From assembly GCF_019024325.1 (NCBI RefSeq), contig NZ_JAFNJS010000005.1, forward strand, positions 434,001 through 498,000: 64,000 bases of DNA, written 5' to 3'. Numbering within the stretch: the stretch's first letter is position 1; each line of letters begins with the position of its first letter. The notes beneath the pieces were generated by a model. The model saw only the letters and a program-made list of their open reading frames with translations, ran no database searches and was not told the DNA's origin. This stretch comes from Falsiroseomonas tokyonensis. GTDB lineage: Bacteria; Pseudomonadota; Alphaproteobacteria; Acetobacterales; Acetobacteraceae. Made by a program: the position numbers and the translations under genes. Of the stretch, positions 28,651 to 35,596 are shown in pieces.

Positions 28651-28687
28651 GGTCATCGCCCGCTTGTCCGCCCTGGTCAAGGACAAT

Positions 28688-28701
28688 ATAGTGATCGCTA
28701 T
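28688..28701. promoter_or_regulatory. TetR operator 2 overlapping the regulator start codon
   Basis: ATAGTGATCGCTAT is a near-palindrome around GATC that shares ATAGTGAT and CTAT with operator 1. It includes the first two bases of the TetR ATG at 28700, which suits autorepression. Confidence 0.65.
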
Positions 28702-29293
28702 GAAACCCTCCGCGCATCCGCGACGCGGCGGCCGCCCCCTGTCTTTCGACCGAGACGCGGCGCTCGACGCCGCCATGCGGCTGTTCTGGCAGCAGGGCTA
28801 TGAGGCGACCTCGGTGGCGGAGCTGACCCAGGCCATGGGGATTACCCCGCCCAGCCTCTACGCCGCCTTCGGCGACAAGCGCCGCCTGTTCCGGGCGGCG
28901 GTGGACCGCTACCTGACCGGCGCGCGCACGGTCGAGCAGATCATCGGGGAGGCGCCGACCGCCCGCGACGCGGCGCGGGACCTGCTGATGGCGGCTGCCC
29001 TTGGCGACACCGGCGAGTCCACGCCACCCGGCTGCCTGTTGGCCAGCTCCCTTGTCACGGGCTCCGCAGAGGCGGCGGCCCTGCGGGAGGAGTTGGCAGA
29101 GATCCGGCGCGGCATCGAGGCCCGGCTGCGGGCGCGCATCGCGCAGGAGCAGGATCCGGGCGAGGCCGAGGCGTTGGCCGGCCATGTGATGGCGGTGATC
29201 CAGGGCATGTCCACCCTGGCCAAGGATGGCGCGGACCGGGCCAAGCTCCTGGCGATCGTCGAGACCGCCCTGGCCGGCTGGCCGCCGGGCTAG
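28700..29293 (+). CDS. TetR/AcrR-family transcriptional repressor
   Basis: 197-aa regulator. The N-terminal helix-turn-helix is GYEATSVAELTQAMGITPPSLY.AFG (about residues 33-60). The C-terminal domain has CLLASSLVTGSAEAAAL and AGHVMAVIQGMSTLAKDGA, as in TetR_C proteins that respond to electrophiles or quinones. Start MKPSAHPRRGGRPLSFD is chosen; 12 codons upstream would cross operator 2. Divergent from the aldo/keto reductase, its likely target. The effector could be a reactive aldehyde or ketone handled by the reductase (inference). Confidence 0.93.
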   Translation: MKPSAHPRRGGRPLSFDRDAALDAAMRLFWQQGYEATSVAELTQAMGITPPSLYAAFGDKRRLFRAAVDRYLTGARTVEQIIGEAPTARDAARDLLMAAALGDTGESTPPGCLLASSLVTGSAEAAALREELAEIRRGIEARLRARIAQEQDPGEAEALAGHVMAVIQGMSTLAKDGADRAKLLAIVETALAGWPPG

Positions 29294-29532
29294 CGCCCGC
29301 CCAGCGCCCGCGCGATGGCTTGGCCTTCCTCCACCACGCTGCCCTGGCCTGGGCTGCGGCCGGCGCGGCGGTACCAGTAGCCGGCATTGGCTTCGTCGCC
29401 CTCCACCCGATGCAGCCAGGCATGCACCCAGGCGGCGTCGGCGCCCGGCTCGGCCTGGGCGATCTCATGCGCCGCCTGCCAATCCCCCGCCTGGGCCAGG
29501 CGAACCGCCTGCAAAAGCGCCTCGTCCGTCAT
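29290..29532 (-). CDS. Small conserved TPR-like hypothetical protein
   Basis: 80-aa protein, mostly helical, with the look of a pair of TPR-like helices: LLQAVRLAQAGDWQAAHEIAQ then AWVHAWLHRVEGDEANAGYWYRRAG. No catalytic motif is seen. The start ATG overlaps the stop of the iron permease by 4 bp (ATGA), so it is translated with it. The 3' end overlaps the convergent TetR gene by 4 bp. Role unknown; a link to the permease is only positional. Confidence 0.7.
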   Translation of the reverse strand: MTDEALLQAVRLAQAGDWQAAHEIAQAEPGADAAWVHAWLHRVEGDEANAGYWYRRAGRSPGQGSVVEEGQAIARALGGR

Positions 29533-31202
29533 CCCCGCCGCATCCCCCGCACGAGCGCCGCCACCGGCAGCAGCCCCACCAGCACGATCAGCAGCGCGGC
29601 GGTGGAGGCCTCCGCCAGCCGCTCGTCGGACGCCAGGTTGTGCACCCGCACCGCCAGCGTGTCGAAGTCGAAGGGCCGCACGATGAGGGTGGCCGGCAGC
29701 TCCTTCATCGTATCGACGAAGACCAGCACCCCCGCCGTCATCAGCGCCCCGCGCGCCAGTGGCAGCTCCACCAGCCGCACCGCCTGCCCCGGCGTGCGGC
29801 CCAGCACGCGGGCGGCGCCGAAGAGGCTCGGCCGGATCCGCGCCAGCCCTGATTCCACCGCCGACAGCGCCACGCCCAGAAACCGCACGAGATAGGCAAA
29901 AACGAGCGCCGCGATGCTGCCCGAAAGCAGCAGCCCGGTGGAGATGCCGAAGCGCGCCCGCATCCAGGCATCCAGCGCATTGTCGAAGAGCGCGAAGGGC
30001 ACCAGCGCGCCCACCGCGATGACCGATCCCGGCAGCGCATAGCCCAGCGCTGCCACGCGGTTGGCCGAGGCCCGCAGGCGGGAGGGGTGCAGCCGCTGCC
30101 CCCAGGCCAGCAGCGCCGCCAGCGCCACGGCGAGCACGGCGGCAATGCCCGCCAGCGTGATGGAATTCAGCGCATAGGGCAGGGTGCGGCGGTGGTCCAA
30201 GGGGTCGCCGGCTTCCAGCATCAACCCGAACAGCGCGCCGGCGGGGATCAGGAAGCCGAGGCAGACGGGAAGGGCGCAGGTCAGGATCGCCGCCGCCTCC
30301 TTCCAGCCGCGCAGCACCACCGGCCGCAGCGGCGGGCTGCGCGTGGTGGTGGGGTGGAACCGCCGGCCGCCGCGGGAGGCCCGCTCCGCCAGCAGCAGCA
30401 GGGCCACCAACCCCATCAGGGCGGTGGCCAGCTGCGCCGCGGCCGGCCGGTCCCCCAACCCGAACCAGGCGTCGTAGATGCCGGTGGTGAAGGTGCGCAC
30501 GGCGAAATGCTGCACCGTCCCGAAATCCGCCAGCGTCTCCATCAGCACCAGCGCCACGCCGCCGGCCAGCGCCGGGCGCGCCATGGGCAGCGCCACATGC
30601 AGGAAGGTGCGCGGCAGGCCGTGGCCGAGCGTGCGGCTCGCCTCCAGCAGACACACGCTCTGCTGCAGGAAGGCGGTTCTGCACAGCAGATACACGTAGG
30701 GGTAGAGTACGGCCGCCAGCATCAGCGCGGCGCCGGGCAGGCTGCGGATCTCGGGGAACCAGTACTCACCCCAGCGCAGCCCCGTCGCCTCCCGCAGCGC
30801 GGTCTGCACCGGGCCCGCCACATCCAGCAGCCAGACATAGGTATAGCCGCAGACATAGGCGGGCATGGCCAGCGGCAGCAGCAGCGCGATCTCCAGCAGG
30901 CCGCGGCCGCGGAAGGCGCAGCTGGCCACCAGCCAGGCCGTCACCGCCCCCATGATGGCGGCAAGCGTGCCGACCAGCCCGGCCAGCAGCACCGAATTGG
31001 CCAGCAGCTCCGGCAGCAGGGTCTGGAAGATATGCGCCTGGTCGTCGCCCAGCGGCGCCACCGCGGTGACCAGCACGGCGGCCAGCGGCGCCGCGATCAA
31101 CCCGGCGGCGAGCAGCGAGATCCAGGCCCAGGCCGGCGCCAGGCGTCGGCTGCGCGGCGGTCCCGGCTGCTGGCGTTCCGCCGGAAAGCCGGCCAGCGAC
31201 AT
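29529..31202 (-). CDS. Two-domain ferric iron ABC transporter permease (FbpB-like)
   Basis: 557-aa inner-membrane protein with about twelve helices in two homologous halves, each a binding-protein-dependent permease unit. Each half has an EAA-type loop: LEASRTLGHGLPRTFLHVALP in the first and GAARVLGRTPGQAVRLVELP in the second. AMPAYVCGYTYVW and LADFGTVQHFAVRTFTTGIY are typical of FbpB/FutB. Start MSLAGFPAERQQPG; the upstream extension overlaps the flavin reductase gene and is non-membrane. It would accept iron from an FbpA-like SBP such as the one at 25.6 kb. No ATPase gene is adjacent. Confidence 0.9.
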   Translation of the reverse strand: MSLAGFPAERQQPGPPRSRRLAPAWAWISLLAAGLIAAPLAAVLVTAVAPLGDDQAHIFQTLLPELLANSVLLAGLVGTLAAIMGAVTAWLVASCAFRGRGLLEIALLLPLAMPAYVCGYTYVWLLDVAGPVQTALREATGLRWGEYWFPEIRSLPGAALMLAAVLYPYVYLLCRTAFLQQSVCLLEASRTLGHGLPRTFLHVALPMARPALAGGVALVLMETLADFGTVQHFAVRTFTTGIYDAWFGLGDRPAAAQLATALMGLVALLLLAERASRGGRRFHPTTTRSPPLRPVVLRGWKEAAAILTCALPVCLGFLIPAGALFGLMLEAGDPLDHRRTLPYALNSITLAGIAAVLAVALAALLAWGQRLHPSRLRASANRVAALGYALPGSVIAVGALVPFALFDNALDAWMRARFGISTGLLLSGSIAALVFAYLVRFLGVALSAVESGLARIRPSLFGAARVLGRTPGQAVRLVELPLARGALMTAGVLVFVDTMKELPATLIVRPFDFDTLAVRVHNLASDERLAEASTAALLIVLVGLLPVAALVRGMRRG

Positions 31203-31210
31203 GGGCGAGG

Positions 31211-31849
31211 TCAGCCTTCCGCCTTCGCGGCCAGCTGGGCGGCGCTGACGCGCTTCACCTCCAGCCGGTCGTCCAGCCGTGCGTACCAGCCGGCGCCATG
31301 CATTCGCCCCACCAGGCCGAGGGCGGGGCTGTCGATGTAGCAGCGCTCGACGTCCATCACCGCCTCGTCCCGCACATGCATGGCGCGCACCTGGCCCAGC
31401 ACCAGGCTGTGGCTGGCGCCCAGCGTCACGGTCTGGAACAGGGTGCATTCCATGGCCACGGGGCTGTCGGCCAGCCGCGGCGGGGCCACCTTGGTGGAGG
31501 GCAGGGTGGCCAGGCTCGCCTGCGCAATCTCATCCACCCCCGCCGGGAAATCGGCGGCGGTGATGTTCATGCCGGGCAGGGTGGCCTCGGTCACCAGGCA
31601 GATGGTGAATTCACCGGTGGCCAGGATATTCGCCATGGTGTCCTTCGGCAGGCCGCTCGGCCGGTTGCCGACGCCGAGGCCAATGATGGGGGGGTCGGAG
31701 CCAAAGACATTGAAGAAGGAATAGGGCGCCGCATTCCGCACCCCGGCCGCGTCCTGCGTCACCACCCAGGCGATCGGCCGCGGCACCACGGTGGCGGTCA
31801 GCAGCTTGTAGCGGCTGGCGGTCGGCAGGGCATCGAGGTCGAAGAGCAT
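31211..31849 (-). CDS. Flavin reductase family protein
   Basis: 212-aa FMN-binding split-barrel protein of the DIM6/NTAB type, reducing flavin with NAD(P)H or serving as a monooxygenase component. Conserved stretches are RPIAWVVTQDAAG near the N-terminus, NAAPYSFFNVFGSDPP for FMN binding, and a central Asn/Ile region (ATGEFTICLV). It is upstream of the iron permease by 8 bases in the same direction, so one transcript is likely. Flavin reductases can also reduce Fe(III), which could link it to iron uptake, though this is speculative. Confidence 0.88.
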   Translation of the reverse strand: MLFDLDALPTASRYKLLTATVVPRPIAWVVTQDAAGVRNAAPYSFFNVFGSDPPIIGLGVGNRPSGLPKDTMANILATGEFTICLVTEATLPGMNITAADFPAGVDEIAQASLATLPSTKVAPPRLADSPVAMECTLFQTVTLGASHSLVLGQVRAMHVRDEAVMDVERCYIDSPALGLVGRMHGAGWYARLDDRLEVKRVSAAQLAAKAEG

Positions 31850-31930
31850 CGGCGGGCTCCGGCAGGTTGAGGCCCTACTGCCGCCCGGCGCCGCCCTTGT
31901 CGAGGCCCCGCGGGCCGGCCCGCCCTGCCT

Positions 31931-32287
31931 TCAGCAACGGCGGCTTTTCGGCACCTGCATCCCGCGCAGCTCTCCTTCCGCGACCAGCTCCGCCGATTCT
32001 GCGAGCGCCGCCGTCAGGGGCAGGCCCAGCGAGCGTGCGATGCGGGAGAGCGCGGCGCCGCAGGCGCGCAGCGCCTCCACCGAGACCGTGCCAGGGTCGT
32101 CGCCCAGCTCCAGCGGCCGCTCCATCGGGTCCACCATGTCGAAGACGAAGGTCCGGCTGCCATCCTCGTGCCGGGTGACCAGGGGGGTTTCCTGCAGCAG
32201 GGCGCGCAGCAGGTCCTGGTCTGGCAGCGTTTCCAGCCGTCCTTCGCGGTCACGAACAAAGAGGGTGATCCGTGCGACCTGGCTCAT
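31931..32287 (-). CDS. Uncharacterised 118-aa protein
   Basis: I do not recognise the family. It is acidic and soluble, starting MSQVARITLFVRDREGRLE, with a beta-rich first half containing RTFVFDMVDPMERPLELGDDP, a helical second half (ALRACGAALSRIARSLG), and a short basic tail with a final Cys. No signal peptide or membrane segment is seen. A start further upstream is possible but would encode Pro/Trp/Arg-rich residues. TTGACA (minus strand, 32387-32392) lies about 100 bases upstream as a possible -35 element. Confidence 0.65.
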   Translation of the reverse strand: MSQVARITLFVRDREGRLETLPDQDLLRALLQETPLVTRHEDGSRTFVFDMVDPMERPLELGDDPGTVSVEALRACGAALSRIARSLGLPLTAALAESAELVAEGELRGMQVPKSRRC

Positions 32288-32339
32288 GGTCCTCCGCGGC
32301 CGATGCCACCTGGCTGCGGTGCGGCCCGGGAGGGGCCAC

Positions 32340-32425
32340 ACCGTTGGTTGGCACAGCACCGTCTAACGAAACCACCACGGGTTGAATGTCAAGCCGAAAT
32401 GGTTGTATTTCGCTCAACCAACGGT
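32340..32425. repeat. Perfect 11-bp inverted repeat bracketing a promoter region, with inner hairpin
   Basis: ACCGTTGGTTG (32340-32350) is repeated in reverse complement as CAACCAACGGT (32415-32425), 64 bases apart. Between them are the hairpin CGAAAT-GGTTGT-ATTTCG (32395-32412) and the minus-strand TTGACA at 32387-32392. The right arm includes the end of the hydroxyacid dehydrogenase gene. It could be a terminator for that gene plus a looped operator for the 118-aa gene. Confidence 0.5.
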
Positions 32426-33391
32426 ATCGGGTGCAGCCATCCCGCGCAACAGAACAGAATCCACGTTTCCCAGGGCGCGCTGGCCCATCGCGTCGCGCGT
32501 CTCGATGGTGGCGCTGCCGAGATGCGGCAGCAGCGCGACATTCTCCAGCCCCAGATAGCCGGGGAAGATCTTCGGCTCCCCGTCATAGACATCGAGTCCC
32601 GCGGCGCGGATCTGGCCGGAGCGCAGCGCCTCGACCAGCGCCGCATCGTCCACGGAACCGCCGCGGCCGGTGTTGATCACCAGCGCGCCGGGGCGCATCC
32701 AGGACAGGCGCTCGGCATTCAGCCATTTCCGCGTCGCCTCCCCGCCCGGCATATGCATCGACAGGATATCGATGGCGCCCAGGAATTCCCGGTCCTCGCC
32801 ATGGAAGGTTGCGCCCTGCTCCAGTTCCGGCGGCACGCGCCGCAGGTCGCGGTAATGGATATCCATCCGGAAGCCGCGCGCCATGGCGGCCAGTTCCCGT
32901 CCGATGCGGCCGAAGCCGGCGATGCCAAGGCGCTTGCCCTCCAGCGTCACGCCCATCAGCTGCGTCGGCGCCCAGCCTTCCCACTTTCCGGCGCGCACCA
33001 GGCGCTCGCCCTCGCCGGCGCGGCGGGCGGCCATCAGCATCAGGGTGAAGGCGGTCTCGGCGGTGGCGAAGGACAGCACCTCGGGCGTATTCGCCACCGT
33101 GATGCCGCGCGCCTTGGCCGCCGCCACGTCGATATGGTCGGTGCCGACGGAGAAGGTGGCGATGATCTTCACGCTGTCCGGCAGGGCGGCAATCGTGGCG
33201 GCGCCCATCGGGTCGCCGGCGGCGCAGAGGATGCCGGCGGCCTGTACCTCGGTGGCGCGGCGGGCGATCTCGGCGCCGTCGCGGTACCAGGGGTCATCGG
33301 CGCTGTTCAGCCGCGCATCGTAGTCGCGCACGGCGCGCGCCTCGATGGCCTCGGGCAGGCGGCGGGTCAGCAGCAGGATGGGCTTCGGCAT
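32414..33391 (-). CDS. D-2-hydroxyacid dehydrogenase
   Basis: 325-aa NAD(P)-dependent enzyme interconverting 2-oxo and D-2-hydroxy acids (glyoxylate/hydroxypyruvate reductase-like). The nucleotide motif is GIAGFGRIGRELA. Catalytic Arg is in INTGRGGSVDD, Glu in DVYDGEPKI, and His in LLPHLGSAT. The substrate-binding N-terminal lobe has SVGTDHIDVAAA. It is divergent from the SDR gene and the carbamoylase/HyuAB operon, with 136 bases between. Confidence 0.93.
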   Translation of the reverse strand: MPKPILLLTRRLPEAIEARAVRDYDARLNSADDPWYRDGAEIARRATEVQAAGILCAAGDPMGAATIAALPDSVKIIATFSVGTDHIDVAAAKARGITVANTPEVLSFATAETAFTLMLMAARRAGEGERLVRAGKWEGWAPTQLMGVTLEGKRLGIAGFGRIGRELAAMARGFRMDIHYRDLRRVPPELEQGATFHGEDREFLGAIDILSMHMPGGEATRKWLNAERLSWMRPGALVINTGRGGSVDDAALVEALRSGQIRAAGLDVYDGEPKIFPGYLGLENVALLPHLGSATIETRDAMGQRALGNVDSVLLRGMAAPDTVG

Positions 33392-33472
33392 GGTGCGTCA
33401 CATCTCCCAGGCGGTGTCCACCCTGGTAGCAGACGCAGCTTGGCTTGCCAGCCGGGGCCGCAGGTAGCAGGT

Positions 33473-33512
33473 TCCGGCGCAAGCGCCGGACAGGAGTTCC
33501 GGCCCAAGCCGG
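33473..33512 (+). promoter_or_regulatory. Two GC hairpins in the leader of the SDR/Hyu operon
   Basis: TCCGGCGC-AA-GCGCCGGA (33473-33490) and CCGGC-CCAA-GCCGG (33499-33512) lie just before the Shine-Dalgarno-like AAGGGAAAG and the ATG at 33528. Both share GTTCCGGC..CAAGC, so they look like duplicated units. They could act as a transcriptional pause or stability element. Confidence 0.4.
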
Positions 33513-33527
33513 CAAGGGAAAGACAAC

Positions 33528-34319
33528 ATGGATCTGGGTCTCAAGGGCAAGCGCGCGCTGGTCATGGGCGCCTCAAAGGGCCTCGGCCGCGCCATCGCGG
33601 ACAGCCTGGCGGCGGAGGGCGCCGCGGTGGTGGTCAGCGGCCGCGACCAGGCGAAGCTGGATGCGGTGGCGGCTGAGCTGAAGGCCGCCGGCGCCTCCGC
33701 CGCCTTCGGCGTGCCGGCCGATGTCGCGAATGGCGCCGACATGGACCGCTTGGCGGATGAGGCCACGCGCCTGATGGGCGGCGTCGATATCCTGGTGCTG
33801 AACCATGGCGGCCCGCCGCCCTGCATCGCCTCCGAGATCACGGATGCGTCCCTGCACACCTGGTTCGAGCAGATCGTCGCCTCCCCCATCCGCATCTGCA
33901 ACCGGCTGATGCCGGCGATGCGCAAGCAGGGCTGGGGCCGGGTGATCGTGGTGGGCAGCACCGGCATGCAGCACCCGATTCCGAACCTGGCGCTGTCCAA
34001 CACCCTGCGCGCGGCGATCTGGGGCTGGCTGAAGACCTTCTCCGGTGAGGTGGCGAAGGACGGCGTGACGATGAACGTCCTGGCGCCGGGCAGCATCATG
34101 ACCGACCGCATCAACCAGAATGCGGCCTCCCGCGCCGAGAAGGCCGGCACGACGGCGGAGGCGGAGATCGCGCAGATGGCCTCCGAAGTGCCGGCGCGGC
34201 GCATCGGCCGGCCCGACGAATTCGGCCCGATGGGCGCCTTCCTGGCCAGCGAGCAGGGCGCCTATATCACCGGCAGCATGATCCGCGTCGATGGCGGCCG
34301 CGTCCGCAGCATGCTCTAG
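33528..34319 (+). CDS. SDR-family protein with divergent active site
   Basis: 263-aa Rossmann-fold protein resembling 3-oxoacyl-ACP reductases. The nucleotide motif GASKGLGRAIA is at 14-24 and the NxxG region reads NHGGPP at 92-97. S144 is present, but where YxxxK is expected (13 residues later) the sequence has S157-N-T-L-R161. This LSNTLRAA pattern marks a known FabG-like subgroup lacking the classical catalytic tetrad, so its reaction is uncertain. It opens the run SDR, carbamoylase, HyuA, HyuB; 11 bases separate it from the carbamoylase gene. Confidence 0.85.
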   Translation: MDLGLKGKRALVMGASKGLGRAIADSLAAEGAAVVVSGRDQAKLDAVAAELKAAGASAAFGVPADVANGADMDRLADEATRLMGGVDILVLNHGGPPPCIASEITDASLHTWFEQIVASPIRICNRLMPAMRKQGWGRVIVVGSTGMQHPIPNLALSNTLRAAIWGWLKTFSGEVAKDGVTMNVLAPGSIMTDRINQNAASRAEKAGTTAEAEIAQMASEVPARRIGRPDEFGPMGAFLASEQGAYITGSMIRVDGGRVRSML

Positions 34320-34330
34320 GATTTGTCGCT

Positions 34331-35596
34331 GTGATCCCGAACCTCTCCCCCGATGTCGAACTGGCCGCAAAGCTGTTCGACGAGCTGCGCGAAGCGAGTT
34401 TCGACGGTGTCGGCATCACGCGCGACGCCTATGGCGCCGGCGAGCGCCGGGCGCATGAGATCGTGCGCGCGGCGGCGGAGGGGATCGGGCTGGAATGCCG
34501 CGCCGACCCCGTGGGCAACCTGCTGATGACCCTGCCGGGCAGCGACCGCGCGGCGAAGCGCGTGCTGCTCGGCAGTCACCTCGACAGCGTGGCGGAGGGG
34601 GGCAATTTCGATGGCGCCGCCGGCGTGCTGTGTGGGCTGGCGACCGTGGCGGGGATGAAGCGCGCGGGCTTCGTGCCGGGGCGGGACGTGACGGTGGTGG
34701 CGGTGCGGGCGGAGGAGGCGGGCAGCTGGTTCCCGATCTCCTACCCCGGCTCGCGCGGCGCGCTCGGCCTGCTGAAGGCCGAGGAGCTGGCGGTGAAGCG
34801 GCAGGACAATGGCCGCTCGCTGGCGGACCATATGCGCGACGAAGGTTTTGAGCCGGGCTTCGTCGAGCGCGGCGGCAAGACCTTTTCGAGTGACGACACC
34901 GCGGCCTTCCTCGAACTGCATATCGAGCAGGGGCCGGTGCTGGAAGGGCAGGGCGTGCCGGTCGGCATCGTCACCGGCATTCCGGGCTCCCGCCGCCTGC
35001 GCGCGGCGCGCGTGCTGGGCGAGTACAATCATTCGGGCGCGACCCCCCGCAAATACCGGCGCGATGCGGCGATCGCACTGGCCGAGCTGGCGCATCGCGT
35101 CGATGACCGCTGGGTGCAGCTGGAGGCGCAGGGCCACACGCTGGTCGTCACCTTCTGCGTCATGGGCACGACGGAAGACGCCGGCTTCACCAAGATCGCC
35201 GGCGAGGCGCGCTTCCAGCTGGATGTGCGCAGCGTGAACCCGCGCAGCTGCGACCTGCTGATGGAGACGCTGTATGACGCGGTGCCGGGGATCGAGGCGC
35301 GCCGTGGCGTGCGCTTCGAACTCGGCGCCGAGACCACCAGCCGCGCCGCGCCGATGGATGCGGCCATCCGCGAAGGCCTGGCGCGCGCGGCCGATTCACT
35401 GGGTGTGAAGCATCTGGCGATGGCGAGCGGCGCCGGCCATGATGCGGCCGCCTTTGCCATGGCGGGCATCCCCGCGGGGATGATCTTCGTCCGCAACCAA
35501 CATGGCAGCCACAATCCGAAGGAAGCGATGCGGATGGACGATTTTGCCCAGGCCTGTGCCGTCGTGACGCGTTGGGCGAGCGAGGTCGCGCAGTGA
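34331..35596 (+). CDS. Zn-dependent amidase of the L-carbamoylase/hydantoinase-carbamoylase family
   Basis: 421-aa M20-fold amidohydrolase that cleaves N-carbamoyl-L-amino acids, ureidopropionate or allantoate. Metal motifs: H83 and D94 (GSHLDSVAEGGNFDGAAGV), E128/E129 (VRAEEAGSWF), LHIEQGPVLE, and the C-terminal GAGHDAAAF. The start is GTG 34331, with AGGA a few bases before. The GTG of hyuA overlaps its stop. Placing an N-carbamoylase in front of HyuA/HyuB suggests use of hydantoin or ureide nitrogen. Confidence 0.9.
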   Translation: MIPNLSPDVELAAKLFDELREASFDGVGITRDAYGAGERRAHEIVRAAAEGIGLECRADPVGNLLMTLPGSDRAAKRVLLGSHLDSVAEGGNFDGAAGVLCGLATVAGMKRAGFVPGRDVTVVAVRAEEAGSWFPISYPGSRGALGLLKAEELAVKRQDNGRSLADHMRDEGFEPGFVERGGKTFSSDDTAAFLELHIEQGPVLEGQGVPVGIVTGIPGSRRLRAARVLGEYNHSGATPRKYRRDAAIALAELAHRVDDRWVQLEAQGHTLVVTFCVMGTTEDAGFTKIAGEARFQLDVRSVNPRSCDLLMETLYDAVPGIEARRGVRFELGAETTSRAAPMDAAIREGLARAADSLGVKHLAMASGAGHDAAAFAMAGIPAGMIFVRNQHGSHNPKEAMRMDDFAQACAVVTRWASEVAQ

